Positions 27,422 to 37,200 of a stretch of 64,000 bases of DNA are shown piece by piece (within the stretch, counting starts at the first letter, position 1; each line of letters begins with the position of its first letter). The DNA lies in contig CBDCWA010000004.1 of assembly GCA_965223255.1 (NCBI GenBank), positions 2,542,001 to 2,606,000 on the forward strand, read 5' to 3'. Source of the DNA: CBDCWA01 sp965223255 (GTDB lineage: Bacteria > Pseudomonadota > Alphaproteobacteria > Rhizobiales > Hyphomicrobiaceae). Under the pieces are notes generated by a model. It did no database searches and had not been told where the DNA came from. It saw only the letters and a list, made by a program, of their open reading frames with translations. The position numbers and the translations under genes were made by a program.

Positions 27422-28453
27422 ATGTTTATGCACAATTCACTTATGATGGGAGCTGCAACGGCTGTCGCTGTCGTTGGCTTCCAGGTTCCGTCGGCCTTGG
27501 CGGCCGGCCCTGGCGACTTCTACAAAGGCAAGAATGTCGCAATAACCGTCGCCGGCAGCGCCGGGGCATCTCTCGGGCTCTATTGCCGATTGATAGCTGA
27601 GCACTGGGGCCGGTTCATTCCAGGTAAACCGAATGTCATTTGCCAGTTCCGCCCTGGCGGCGGCGGCACCAAGGGTGCGGCCTGGGTTTACAACAAGGGC
27701 AAGAAAGACGGCACTGACATCGGCCAGATTCTATCGCCGTCCATTTTGGCGCCGACGCTGCGCGGCGCTAAATATGACGCCTCGAAGTTTATCTGGCTTG
27801 GTTCCATGACGCCGCGCCCAGCCGTCATCACGGTCTGGCACACGTCGCCTGCCAAGACAATTGCCGAAGCCAAGAAGAATCAAGTCATCATGGGCTCGAC
27901 CGGCTTCGGCTCTGAAACCTATTTGCTGCCGAAATTCATGAATGCCACCTTGGGCACCAAGTTCAAGATCATTCGCGGCTACAAGGGCGGTGCGCCGATC
28001 AACAAGGCAATGGAAGCTGGCGAAGTCAACGGCCGCATGAACTATTGGTCAGGTTGGACGACGGTCAAAGCCAAGTGGCTCAAAGACAAGAAGATTATCC
28101 AGCTTGTGCAGTATGGCCCGCGCATTCCCGAGCTCAAGGACACGCCTTATCTGGGCGATCTTCTGAAAAATGCTGACGACAAGAAGATGCTGAAGTTCTT
28201 GGAGATGAGCGAACACATTGGAATTGGCATGTACCTGCCGCCGGGTGTTCCCAAGGATCGTATCGCCGCCCTGCGCAAATCGTTCTTCGATACTATGAAG
28301 GATTCCAAGTTCCTGGCCCTTGCAAAGTCGAAGCGAGCCCGGATCGAACCGATCTCCGGTGAGGAAATCGAAAAGATCACCAAAAAGGCCTTCAAGACTC
28401 CTGAAGCCGTAATCGCCAAGCTGCGAAAGTACCTGGGCTTCAAGAAGAAGTAA
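27422..28453 (+). CDS. tripartite tricarboxylate transporter substrate-binding protein (TctC/Bug family)
   Basis: A 343-residue periplasmic binding protein. A signal peptide ends after SALAA near residue 28. The mature part opens DFYKGKNVAITV and contains the Bug-family PGGGGTKGAA loop. It is an outlying member, rich in lysine and with a longer linker than usual. It faces the fused permease gene at 28553-30640 and is separated from it by a strong terminator, so binding protein and permease are transcribed separately. The ligand is presumably a carboxylate. Confidence 0.88.
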   Translation: MFMHNSLMMGAATAVAVVGFQVPSALAAGPGDFYKGKNVAITVAGSAGASLGLYCRLIAEHWGRFIPGKPNVICQFRPGGGGTKGAAWVYNKGKKDGTDIGQILSPSILAPTLRGAKYDASKFIWLGSMTPRPAVITVWHTSPAKTIAEAKKNQVIMGSTGFGSETYLLPKFMNATLGTKFKIIRGYKGGAPINKAMEAGEVNGRMNYWSGWTTVKAKWLKDKKIIQLVQYGPRIPELKDTPYLGDLLKNADDKKMLKFLEMSEHIGIGMYLPPGVPKDRIAALRKSFFDTMKDSKFLALAKSKRARIEPISGEEIEKITKKAFKTPEAVIAKLRKYLGFKKK

Positions 28454-28493
28454 GCCTGTAGCTACATCGCAATTGGATCGAAGATCCGTGATG

Positions 28494-28521
28494 GAGGGCG
28501 CTTTCGAGTGCCCTCTTTTTT
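28494..28521 (+). terminator. intrinsic terminator with UUCG loop after the TctC-type gene
   Basis: GAGGGCGCT at 28494-28502 pairs (one G-U) with AGTGCCCTC at 28507-28515 around a TTCG tetraloop, then a run of T to 28521. This is a textbook factor-independent terminator 40 bp after the stop codon. Confidence 0.93.
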
Positions 28522-28552
28522 GTACTCGTTGTGCACTAGGCGTGTTCGTGCC

Positions 28553-30640
28553 TTACACGAGATTGAGCCAGTTGGTTGTCCTGAGATACGGATACCATTC
28601 GCCCAACAGCGCATGCGGCCAGCGGATCAGCAATACCTTGTGGAAGATGACATAAGCAAAAATCCATACTGGAATGGCCACACCAAGCGTCATCCGCCAA
28701 CCTTCGCGACCCTCGAATTTTATATAGGCGATCAGGAAAACCAACACGGCCGGCAACAAGCCGATGGTAAAGGCCGCCACGAGCATGAACCCGCACCATG
28801 CCAGGAAGACAAACGCCCGCATCAAGATTGTGCGGTTCGAGAGATCTCCGTAGTCCGCTGAGATGTCGAAATGGACGTCGTGTTCCTTGCCGCGCAAGGC
28901 TTCCGGCAAATTTGAATCGGCCGCAGCCGGCTTTGCGGACGGTTTCGCAATGTAGAGACTGGAGATCAGAAGCAGCAACAGCAGTCCCGCAGCCGTCCAG
29001 CCAATAGTCTGCGGTACCAGCTTGGCGCCGAAGTCCCAGCCCCAAGAGCCGATCAACGTCGCAACAAAGACACCGAGCAGACCAAGCGAAAACGCGGTGT
29101 CAACGGTTGGTCTTTGCGGTGAGAATCGTAGTTTTGTATCCTGTGAGGCCGCATCCGGTTTTGACCAAAGTGTGCGCAGATAGGGTGCCAGCAGTCCATA
29201 AAGCGTTGCAATCAACAGGATAACAACTATGGGTCTTGTGAATGTTGAAAAGCCATAGCGTTCAACTGAGATGAACAGCGAGTTCTCGAATATTGCACCC
29301 AGCACAAAGCCCAAGATGAGTGGCGGGCGCGGCCATTTAAGGCGCTTCATCACCCAACCGAGGACGCCGATACTAAGCAGCACGTAGAGATCGCCCCATT
29401 CTTTCGAACCTTGGAATGCGCCGATGAAGGTAATTGCCACGATGACCGGCGCCAGGATGCCGATGCGTATGAGAGCGACCTTGGCGAGTTGATCGGCGAA
29501 GGCAAAGCAAATGCCGGCACCAATGATATTGGCGATCGCCAAACTCCACACCAACGTATAGGTGACATCGAGATGCTTCTTTAGCATGTCCGGGCCGGGG
29601 TTCATGCCATGAATAAGGAAAGCGCCTAGCAGCAAGGCCATCGAGGCGGTCCCCGGCACGCCGAAAGCAATTGTCGGGATTAACGCGCCGCCTTCTTTGG
29701 CGTTATTCGAACTTTCAGACGCGATAACGCCGCGGACATCACCTTTGCCAAACGACTGGTGGGCATTTTTTTCCGATTTGAGTGCATGCCCGTAAGCCAC
29801 CCAATCGATCACCGAGGCGCCGATGCCCGGAATAGCCCCCAGCATTGAGCCGATGCCAGAGCAGCGAATGACCAGGAACCAGTTCCCTAGCGTGTCGCGA
29901 ATACCTTGCAGGCGATTGGTCCGCGTACCGGCTGCCGCCTCCCCCGCAATCGATTTCCTGGCAATCGCCATATCAGCGATTTCGGGTAGCGCAAACAAGC
30001 CAAGCGCAATCGGCACAATGCTAAAGCCGTCGTAGAGATAGGACGTGTCAAAAGTCCATCTGAGTTCTCCGGTTTGCGGATCATCGCCCGCAGTCGCCAT
30101 CATTAGTCCGATACATCCGGCAACCAGACCTTTTGCCGGTGTGCTGCCGCTTAGGACCGCGACCAGCGATAGCCCGAAGATCACAAATGCCAGAACCTCG
30201 GGCGTATTTACGTACAACAGGACGGGCCGAAGGATCGGCACCGAAAGACCAAGCAAAAGCGCCCCGAAGAGGCCGCCGAGCACCGAGGCCGTGAACGCTG
30301 CCCCGAACGCGCGCCCGGCTTCTCCGCGTCGCGCCATTGGAAAGCCATCGAGAATTGTCGCCGCCGAGCCGACAGTACCTGGAACGCCGAAAAGCACGGC
30401 GGGAATAGTATCGGACGTCACCACGACCGCCTGCAAGCCCATCAGAAAGGCCAGCGCCGTATAAGGATCCATACTGAATGTGAATGGCAGCAGCAGTGCC
30501 AGTCCGACCAGCCCGCCAAGGCCTGGGATAACGCCCAGAATCAGGCCGATCGTGACACCAAGGCTCAGGAAGGCCAGGCGCGTAGGATCAAGGAGAATAA
30601 GCGCGGCCTTTGTGGCCATCGCCAGCATATCCACTTCCAT
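28553..30640 (-). CDS. TctA-TctB fusion: tripartite tricarboxylate transporter permease
   Basis: A 695-residue membrane protein. Residues 1 to about 495 are TctA, with GVIPGLGGLVG, PAVLFGVPGTVGSAATILDG, AIPGIGASVIDW and the FGVPGTASMALLLG repeat of the family. From about 515 onward lies a four-helix TctB-like domain (helices near 515, 545, 615 and 645). TctB normally is a separate protein of about 150 residues, so this is a natural fusion of small and large permease subunits. It would import a carboxylate using the ion gradient together with the binding protein on the opposite strand. Confidence 0.9.
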   Translation of the reverse strand: MEVDMLAMATKAALILLDPTRLAFLSLGVTIGLILGVIPGLGGLVGLALLLPFTFSMDPYTALAFLMGLQAVVVTSDTIPAVLFGVPGTVGSAATILDGFPMARRGEAGRAFGAAFTASVLGGLFGALLLGLSVPILRPVLLYVNTPEVLAFVIFGLSLVAVLSGSTPAKGLVAGCIGLMMATAGDDPQTGELRWTFDTSYLYDGFSIVPIALGLFALPEIADMAIARKSIAGEAAAGTRTNRLQGIRDTLGNWFLVIRCSGIGSMLGAIPGIGASVIDWVAYGHALKSEKNAHQSFGKGDVRGVIASESSNNAKEGGALIPTIAFGVPGTASMALLLGAFLIHGMNPGPDMLKKHLDVTYTLVWSLAIANIIGAGICFAFADQLAKVALIRIGILAPVIVAITFIGAFQGSKEWGDLYVLLSIGVLGWVMKRLKWPRPPLILGFVLGAIFENSLFISVERYGFSTFTRPIVVILLIATLYGLLAPYLRTLWSKPDAASQDTKLRFSPQRPTVDTAFSLGLLGVFVATLIGSWGWDFGAKLVPQTIGWTAAGLLLLLLISSLYIAKPSAKPAAADSNLPEALRGKEHDVHFDISADYGDLSNRTILMRAFVFLAWCGFMLVAAFTIGLLPAVLVFLIAYIKFEGREGWRMTLGVAIPVWIFAYVIFHKVLLIRWPHALLGEWYPYLRTTNWLNLV

Positions 30641-31030
30641 TCGACGAAGTACCCCCGATGCTTTGATTATCTCGCGATCGAGATTTTCACATCTTGAAGC
30701 AAAAATGAACCCTCGATCTGCTGGACTGCAGTCCTGTTGCCACAGCGCACATCTATGCAGGTAATTTTACCGTTAACCAGAACGGTATTCGCAAGATGCA
30801 ATGGTGGGCGACTGCCCTTCTGCCGGCACGTTATGGTCTTAGTCGATATATCAATTGGAAGATTTTGAAGGGGGATGCCATACTTGGGGACACCCTGACC
30901 GCGTGGTCTAGTCTTTATGGCGGCGATGGCGTGTATCAGGCTAGTATCGCCAATCTATCTGAACGGCTCGGTACAACATTTCAGTGCTTTCGACGGCCAA
31001 CAGCGAATTGAGAATCACCAGGAGGAATTC
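30641..31030. other. 390-bp intergenic region upstream of both transporters
   Basis: Divergent control region of the fused TctA-TctB gene and the TRAP operon. No gene was recognised. One 16-base inverted repeat lies close to the permease start (listed separately). A very good AGGAGGA ribosome site at 31020-31026 belongs to the TRAP binding protein. Confidence 0.6.
30669..30684. promoter_or_regulatory. inverted repeat, possible operator of the TctA-TctB gene
   Basis: ATCTCG at 30669-30674 and CGAGAT at 30679-30684 flank CGAT, 29-44 bases upstream of the permease start. Spacing would suit a repressor site overlapping a promoter. No second copy was found, so this is tentative. Confidence 0.3.
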
Positions 31031-32041
31031 ATGCAGCGAACACTTATGGCAGCAGCGATGGCGTCCGCTTTTTCAGTCGGACTAGTGGCTGAGGCGGCGG
31101 CCACGACATGGAACGTCTCCCTTTGGGGCAAACGTCGTGCCTTCACAGAACACGTCGAGAAATTGGCCGAACTTGTGAAGGCCAAGACGAATGGAAAATT
31201 CAAGCTGAATATTTCTTATGGCGGCCTCTCTAAGAACAAGGAAAATCTTGACGGCATCTCGATCGGTGCATTTGAAATGGCGCAATTCTGCGCCGGGTAT
31301 CACTACGCGAAAAACCCGACGATCACGGTTCTGGAACTCCCATTCCTAGGTGTTACGTCACTTGACCAGGAATTGAAGGTCTCGAAGGCGGTTTATGCGC
31401 ATCCCGCCGTCAAAAAGGACATGGCCCGTTGGAACGCGACGCTCTTGATGCCATCGCCTCTGCCGCAATACAACATCATCGGAGTTGGTAAGGCCCCGCT
31501 GACGCTGAAGGATTTTAAGGGCCTTGCAGTGCGTGCAACCGGCGGCATTGGTCGCGCCATGAAGGCTGTCGGCGCCGTGCCGCAATCGATGTCGGCGACA
31601 GAGGTGCGCCAGTCGTTGGATGGTGGCGTCATCAAGGCCGTTGCTTTTGCCCCGCACGCCCACATGGCTTTCGGCACCGTCGAGAGCGCAAAGTGGTGGA
31701 CGACAAACCTCAATCCGGGCACCGTGAATTGTCCGGTCGTGGTCAATACGCAGGCGTTGAAGAAGCTGTCGCCGGCTTTCCGCAAAGCGCTGCTCGGCTC
31801 AGTTGATGAAGCACTGGCCCACTACATTTCTCATTACAACAAAAAGACCATGGCCAAGTGGGGACCGACACTCGACAAAAAGGGCATCCAGCGGATTACC
31901 TATGACCAGGCATCCTTGGCCGCCTTCCGCAAAGCGGTTGCTGGCCCGGCTGCAGAAGCCTGGATCAAGCAGAACAAAAAACGCGGTATTCCGGCACAAG
32001 AGCTTTATGACCTAGTGAAGAAAACGCTCGCTAAGAAATAG
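31031..32041 (+). CDS. TRAP transporter substrate-binding protein (DctP family)
   Basis: A 336-residue periplasmic receptor. A signal peptide covers about residues 1-23 (cleavage near AEAAA). The ligand-carboxylate arginine lies in GLAVRATGG (about residue 175). The ATG at 31031 has a perfect AGGAGGA site; the open frame from 30917 is not needed. It leads a three-gene TRAP operon (receptor, small permease, large permease). The ligand is probably an organic acid; the neighbouring oxygenase clusters make an aromatic or alicyclic acid plausible. Confidence 0.95.
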   Translation: MQRTLMAAAMASAFSVGLVAEAAATTWNVSLWGKRRAFTEHVEKLAELVKAKTNGKFKLNISYGGLSKNKENLDGISIGAFEMAQFCAGYHYAKNPTITVLELPFLGVTSLDQELKVSKAVYAHPAVKKDMARWNATLLMPSPLPQYNIIGVGKAPLTLKDFKGLAVRATGGIGRAMKAVGAVPQSMSATEVRQSLDGGVIKAVAFAPHAHMAFGTVESAKWWTTNLNPGTVNCPVVVNTQALKKLSPAFRKALLGSVDEALAHYISHYNKKTMAKWGPTLDKKGIQRITYDQASLAAFRKAVAGPAAEAWIKQNKKRGIPAQELYDLVKKTLAKK

Positions 32042-32124
32042 ACGACCCTCGGGCTCGTCAACCAGCCACGCCCCTGCCAAGGGGCGTGGCGCCCAAGCGG
32101 TCAAAGCATAAGGGCCAAGCCAAC

Positions 32125-32814
32125 ATGGCGGGTTTCTCTTCCGTCCTTGAAGACGACAGCCTATTGAGCCGACTGGATCGTGGCTTGTATCGCATTGAGC
32201 TGATCCTTGCATTGATTGGCGGCGTTGCCGTCTTTCTTTTGATGATGCTTGCGGTTGTCAGCGTTGCGGGTCGCAATTTTTTCAATCAGCCCTTGCCTGG
32301 TTATGTCGATTGGATCGAACAGATCATGCCGGTCATCGCTTTTTTGGCGATGGCATATTGCCAACGCACCGGCGGTCACGTCCGCATGGACATTTTTGTC
32401 GGTGTACTGCGAGGTCGCGTTCTGTGGAGTGTTGAATTTATCGGCACGCTGTTGATGCTGGTGTTTGCCTTGCTCTTGATGTGGGGAAGCTGGGCCCATT
32501 TCGAACGGGCGTTTGACCTTGATGCGCCGCTGTGGAGCACCGATTCGAGCGTCGATATCGAACTTCCAACATGGCCGGCAAAACTATTGGTTCCCATTGC
32601 ATTCGCAGTGCTTGCCGCACGCCTGACCTTGCAAGTCTATGCCTATGCCCGCGCAGCGATTACCGGCAACCGTGCTCCCGTCGCGGTGCCGTTGATTGAG
32701 GATGCAGCAACGATCGCTGCAAAAGAAGCGCAATCCGTCTCTGGCATAGACGATGTGGTGCAGGTTGAGCCGGCTCAGGCCTCGACGCGCCAAGGCCAGG
32801 AGCCGCCACGATGA
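32125..32814 (+). CDS. TRAP transporter small permease (DctQ family)
   Basis: A 229-residue protein with four predicted helices (about 24-45, 60-80, 100-122, 148-170) and the family segment WIEQIMPVIAFLAMAYCQRTGGHVRMD. The tail after about residue 180 is an unusual hydrophilic extension of some 50 residues. It overlaps the large permease start by 4 bp. Confidence 0.93.
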   Translation: MAGFSSVLEDDSLLSRLDRGLYRIELILALIGGVAVFLLMMLAVVSVAGRNFFNQPLPGYVDWIEQIMPVIAFLAMAYCQRTGGHVRMDIFVGVLRGRVLWSVEFIGTLLMLVFALLLMWGSWAHFERAFDLDAPLWSTDSSVDIELPTWPAKLLVPIAFAVLAARLTLQVYAYARAAITGNRAPVAVPLIEDAATIAAKEAQSVSGIDDVVQVEPAQASTRQGQEPPR

Positions 32815-34220
32815 CCACTATCGACATAGGTCTCGTCATATCCGGTTGTTTGCTCGTGATGGTGGTTTTGGGCGTGCGCGTTGCCTTCGCCGCCGCAATT
32901 GCCGGCATGACGGGCCTGATTTGGATCTTCTGGTCGAAGCGGGGCTATGATCCCGAACAGTTCTTCTGGGCTGTCACTGTCGCCACGAAAATTGCCGGTC
33001 AAGTCCCCCATTCCAAGATTTCAATGCATGCCCTGTCACTGATACCGACCTTTATTCTGATCGGTTATCTGGCGTATTTTGCGGGGCTGACCAAGGCCTT
33101 GTTCGAGGCAGCCAAGCGCTGGGTCGGCTGGCTACCTGGCGGGCTCGCTGTATCAACGGTTTTTGCCACGGCAGGCTTCGCCGCGGTCTCTGGTGCATCG
33201 GTTGCAACGTCGGCAGTTTTCGCCCGCGTCGCCATCCCGGAAATGTTGAAATTGGGCTACGACAAACGCTTTGCCGCCGGGGTCGTAGCCGCTGCCGGTA
33301 CTCTGGCATCGCTGATTCCACCGTCCGCTATACTGGTCATTTATGCGATTATCGTCGAACAGGATGTCGGTGCCCTATTGCTCGCTGGCTTTATACCTGG
33401 CGCGTTCTCAGCGCTCGTCTATGGCGCATTGGTGGTCGGCATGGCCGTTGCGTTCAAGAGCTTCGGACCACCGGTTAGTGGCTTTACATGGTGGGAGCGT
33501 CTGAAGTCGCTACCAGGTGCTTTTCCGATCTTCTTCGTCGTCGCAATCATCATATTGTTCATCTACAACCCCTTCGGAGGCGATGCCTGGGGTACGCCCA
33601 CGGAAGGCGGCGCCCTTGGTGCATTCGTGGTGTTCCTGATCGCACTCTGGCGCGGCATGCGCTGGCAACAATTGAAAAATGCATTGCTGGAAACGGCCAA
33701 ACTATCAGTGATGATTTTCACGATCATCTGGGGCGTTCTCATCTACGTTCGGTTTTTGGGCTTTGCTGATTTGCCCGGCGCTTTTTCAGCCTGGATCACG
33801 TCATTGGATCAAAGCCCGATGTTGACGCTGATTTTGATCTTGTTGGCCTACGCCATACTCGGCATGTTCATGGACGCGATCGGTATGTTGCTGTTGACAT
33901 TGCCGGTGGTTTATCCGGCTGTCATGGCGCTCAATGGCGGCGAAAACGTTACCGCCGCCGATAGCGCGTTCGGCATGTCCGGCGTCGGCTGTGCCATCTG
34001 GTTTGGGATCATCGTCGTCAAGATGGCGGAGCTCTGTCTTATAACGCCGCCCATTGGCTTGAATTGTTTTGTGGTTGCCGGCGTGCGCCCCGAAATATCG
34101 GTTCAGGATGTCTTCAAGGGTGCCTCGCCATTTTTTGTCGCCGATGCATTGACCATCGCCGGCCTGATTGCTTTTCCAAGCATAGTTTTGTGGTTGCCTG
34201 GTTTACTGCTCGGCAAATAG
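32811..34220 (+). CDS. TRAP transporter large permease (DctM family)
   Basis: A 469-residue integral membrane protein with about 11-13 helices. GYDKRFAAGVVAAAGTLASLIPPS is the highly conserved DctM scaffold region, and LITPPIGLNCFVVAGV marks the second half. It forms the ion-driven channel with the small permease and completes the operon. A short GC-rich stretch followed by TATTTTT lies just after the stop, but I could not draw a convincing hairpin. Confidence 0.95.
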   Translation: MTTIDIGLVISGCLLVMVVLGVRVAFAAAIAGMTGLIWIFWSKRGYDPEQFFWAVTVATKIAGQVPHSKISMHALSLIPTFILIGYLAYFAGLTKALFEAAKRWVGWLPGGLAVSTVFATAGFAAVSGASVATSAVFARVAIPEMLKLGYDKRFAAGVVAAAGTLASLIPPSAILVIYAIIVEQDVGALLLAGFIPGAFSALVYGALVVGMAVAFKSFGPPVSGFTWWERLKSLPGAFPIFFVVAIIILFIYNPFGGDAWGTPTEGGALGAFVVFLIALWRGMRWQQLKNALLETAKLSVMIFTIIWGVLIYVRFLGFADLPGAFSAWITSLDQSPMLTLILILLAYAILGMFMDAIGMLLLTLPVVYPAVMALNGGENVTAADSAFGMSGVGCAIWFGIIVVKMAELCLITPPIGLNCFVVAGVRPEISVQDVFKGASPFFVADALTIAGLIAFPSIVLWLPGLLLGK

Positions 34221-34282
34221 CCGCGCCTGCCCACGTGGCGGTATTTTTGCGCGCCATCGACCAATCATATCTTTGCCAATCG

Positions 34283-37200
34283 TCACTCGGTATCGGCCAT
34301 AGCCTTTTCGGCAGGACGGTATTCTTGGACTTCACCGCTCTCAAGCTGCAGCACTATTGACCTGGAAATAACCGTTCCGTCATTTCCTAGCGCTTGGATA
34401 TTGAGCTTTATTTCACCACCGCCAATCGGCACCTCAAGCATCAATAATCCATTACTGGCTTGTTGCATCCAGTGCGGCAACGGGCGTCCATCCACCTGCG
34501 TCACCCAATACTGTGAGACGCGTCGGTCATCCGGCAAGTCAAGCGTATTGTTGATCTCGACGAAGATGACGCGGTCGTGCTTCACGGTATCGACTATGAT
34601 TTGTCCGTCACTAAGAGCATCACCAGTCGACGGCACGCCGGAAACGTCCATCCGAACAGAAAATCCGACCAGCGAATCTAAGTCTTGCGGCGTCAATTGA
34701 GCATCGAATGTACGTGACGCATTCTTAGCGAGTGCCTGAAGTCTCTTCAGGTCCTTATCGATGGTACCGTTTGATTGTTGATCACCTGGGCCGGCGTGCA
34801 ATCCGCCAAGATCGCCGGCCGCGTTGACTGTGTTGAGAACGATGCCATCAGCAGTCAGGTCCGTGGTATTTTGACCGATGTTGCCGAAGCTGCGAACAGT
34901 ATCAAGGACGATAAGATCAACGGAGAGATCTGGCTCGTTGCCTTCGGAGCTTTCGCTCTCTGGTGCTTGATTCGTCGGTGATGTTGCTTGTGTTGCGACC
35001 GGCAGGTCCTCTACATCATTGATCGTGATGATTTCGTTGGCAGGCGGAGATGTGGCCCCAGCATCGTCAACAACCGTGAAGGAAACGGTCACGGTTCCGA
35101 CGTAATCCGGCGCTGGCGTAAAGATCAGCGTTGCAGCCTCCGCTGGCGTCAGAGGCGTCGCTGTCGAGACTGGCGTCGTACCATCCGCATAGTAGAGAAC
35201 ACCTTCGGCGGCAGGTGGCAGGCTGGTAACTCTCACCGACGCAATGGTGCCATCGATGTCTGTACCGGATAGGCTAACAGCAATATCGCTGTTTTCATTT
35301 CCCGATGAGGTCGATGGCGTTGCCTCCGGCGCGTCATTGACCGGCGTCACCGTGAAGGTCAGCGTCGCGGTATCCGTCAAGGCGCCATCGGTGATGGTAT
35401 AGGCGAAGCTATCGGCACCGTTGAAGTTGAGGGCCGGCGTATAGGTGAAGGTCCCGTCAGCGGCGATGGTGATCGACCCGCCCTGCACCGTCGCAAAGGT
35501 ACCGACCGAGGCTGCATCGACAACGAGGGCATCGCCATCAAGATCGCTGTCGACACCGGCGCCGGTGTCATCGGTCAAGGCATTGCCGCCGACCGCGGTA
35601 TCCTCGTTGGTGGTGTATGCGTTATCCACCGCATCCGGGGCATCGTTGACCGGTGTCACCGTGAAGGTCAGCGTCGCGGTATCAGTGAGTGATCCATCGG
35701 TGATGGTATAGGCGAAGCTATCGACGCCGTTGAAGTTGAGGGCCGGGGTATAGGTGAAGCTGCCGTCCGCCGCGAGGGTGATCGATCCGCCCTGCACGGT
35801 CGCGAAGGTGCCGACGGAGGCGGCATCGACAACGAGGGCATCGCCGTCGAGGTCGCTATCAACCCCGGCGCCGGTATCATCGGTCAAGGCGTTGCCCCCG
35901 ACGGCGGTGTCTTCATTGGTGGTATAGGCGTTATCGATGGCGTCGGGCGCATCGTTGACCGGTGTCACGGTAAAGGCCAGCGTCGCGGTATCCGTCAAGG
36001 CGCCGTCGGTGATGGTATAGGCAAAGCTATCGGCGCCGTTGAAGTTGGTGGCCGGCGTATAGGTGAAGCTGCCGTCGGCGGCGATGGTGATCGATCCGCC
36101 CTGCACGGTCGCAAAGGTGCCGACGGAACTGGCGTCTATGGTGATCGCATCGCCGTCGAGATCGCTGTCGACGCCGGCACCGGTGTCATCGGTGAGCGCA
36201 TTGCCGCCGACCGCGGTATCCTCATTCGTCGTATAGCTATTATCCACCGCGTCCGGCGCATCGTTGACCGGTGTCACGGTAAAGGCCAGCGTCGCGGTAT
36301 CCGTCAAGGCGCCGTCGGTGATGGTATAGGCAAAGCTATCGGCGCCGTTGAAGTTGGTGGCCGGCGTATAGGTGAAGCTGCCGTCGGCGGCGATGGTGAT
36401 CGATCCGCCCTGCACGGTCGCAAAGGTGCCGACGGAACTGGCGTCAACGGTGATCGCATCGCCATCGAGGTCACTGTCGACGCCGGCGCCGGTATCATCG
36501 GTGAGGGCATTGCCGCCGACCGCGGTGTCCTCGTTGGTCGTATAGCTATTGTCCACCGCGTCGGGGGCATCATTGACCGGTGTCACGGTGAAGGTCAGTG
36601 TCGCGGTGTCGGTGAGTGATCCGTCGGTGATGGTATAAGCGAAGCTATCGACGCCGTTGAAGTTGGCGGCCGGCGTATAGGTGAAGCTGCCATCCGCGGC
36701 AATGGTGATCGACCCGCCCTGCACGGTCGCGAAGGTGCCGACGGAACCAGCGTCAACGGTGATCGCATCGCCATCGAGGTCACTGTCGACGCCGGCGCCG
36801 GTATCATCGGTAAGCGCGTTGCCGCCAACCGCGGTGTCTTCATTGGTGGTGTAGGCGTTATCCACCGCGTCCGGCGCATCATTGACCGGCGTCACGGTAA
36901 AGGTCAGCGTCGCGGTATCCGTCAAGGCGCCATCGGTGATGGTATAGGCGAAGCTATCGGCACCGTTGAAGTTGGCGGCCGGGGTATAGGTGAAGGTCCC
37001 GTCGGCGGCGATGGTGATCGACCCGCCTTGGACAGTCGCGAAGGTGCCGACCGAGGCGGCATCGACAACGAGGGCATCGCCATCGAGATCGCTATCGACC
37101 CCGGCGCCGGTATCATCGGTCAAGGCATTACCCCCGACCGCGGTATCTTCGTTGGTGGTGTAGGCGTTTTCGATGGCGTCCGGCGCATCATTGACCGGCG

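Noticed and set aside
27143..27433. 96-codon minus-strand frame in front of the TTT binding protein
   Set aside because: No recognisable domain, no ribosome site, and it overlaps the leader of the binding-protein gene.
34221..34255. Possible terminator after the TRAP large permease (GC-rich stretch then TATTTTT)
   Set aside because: Only four or five pairs can be formed and they are interrupted; too weak to list.
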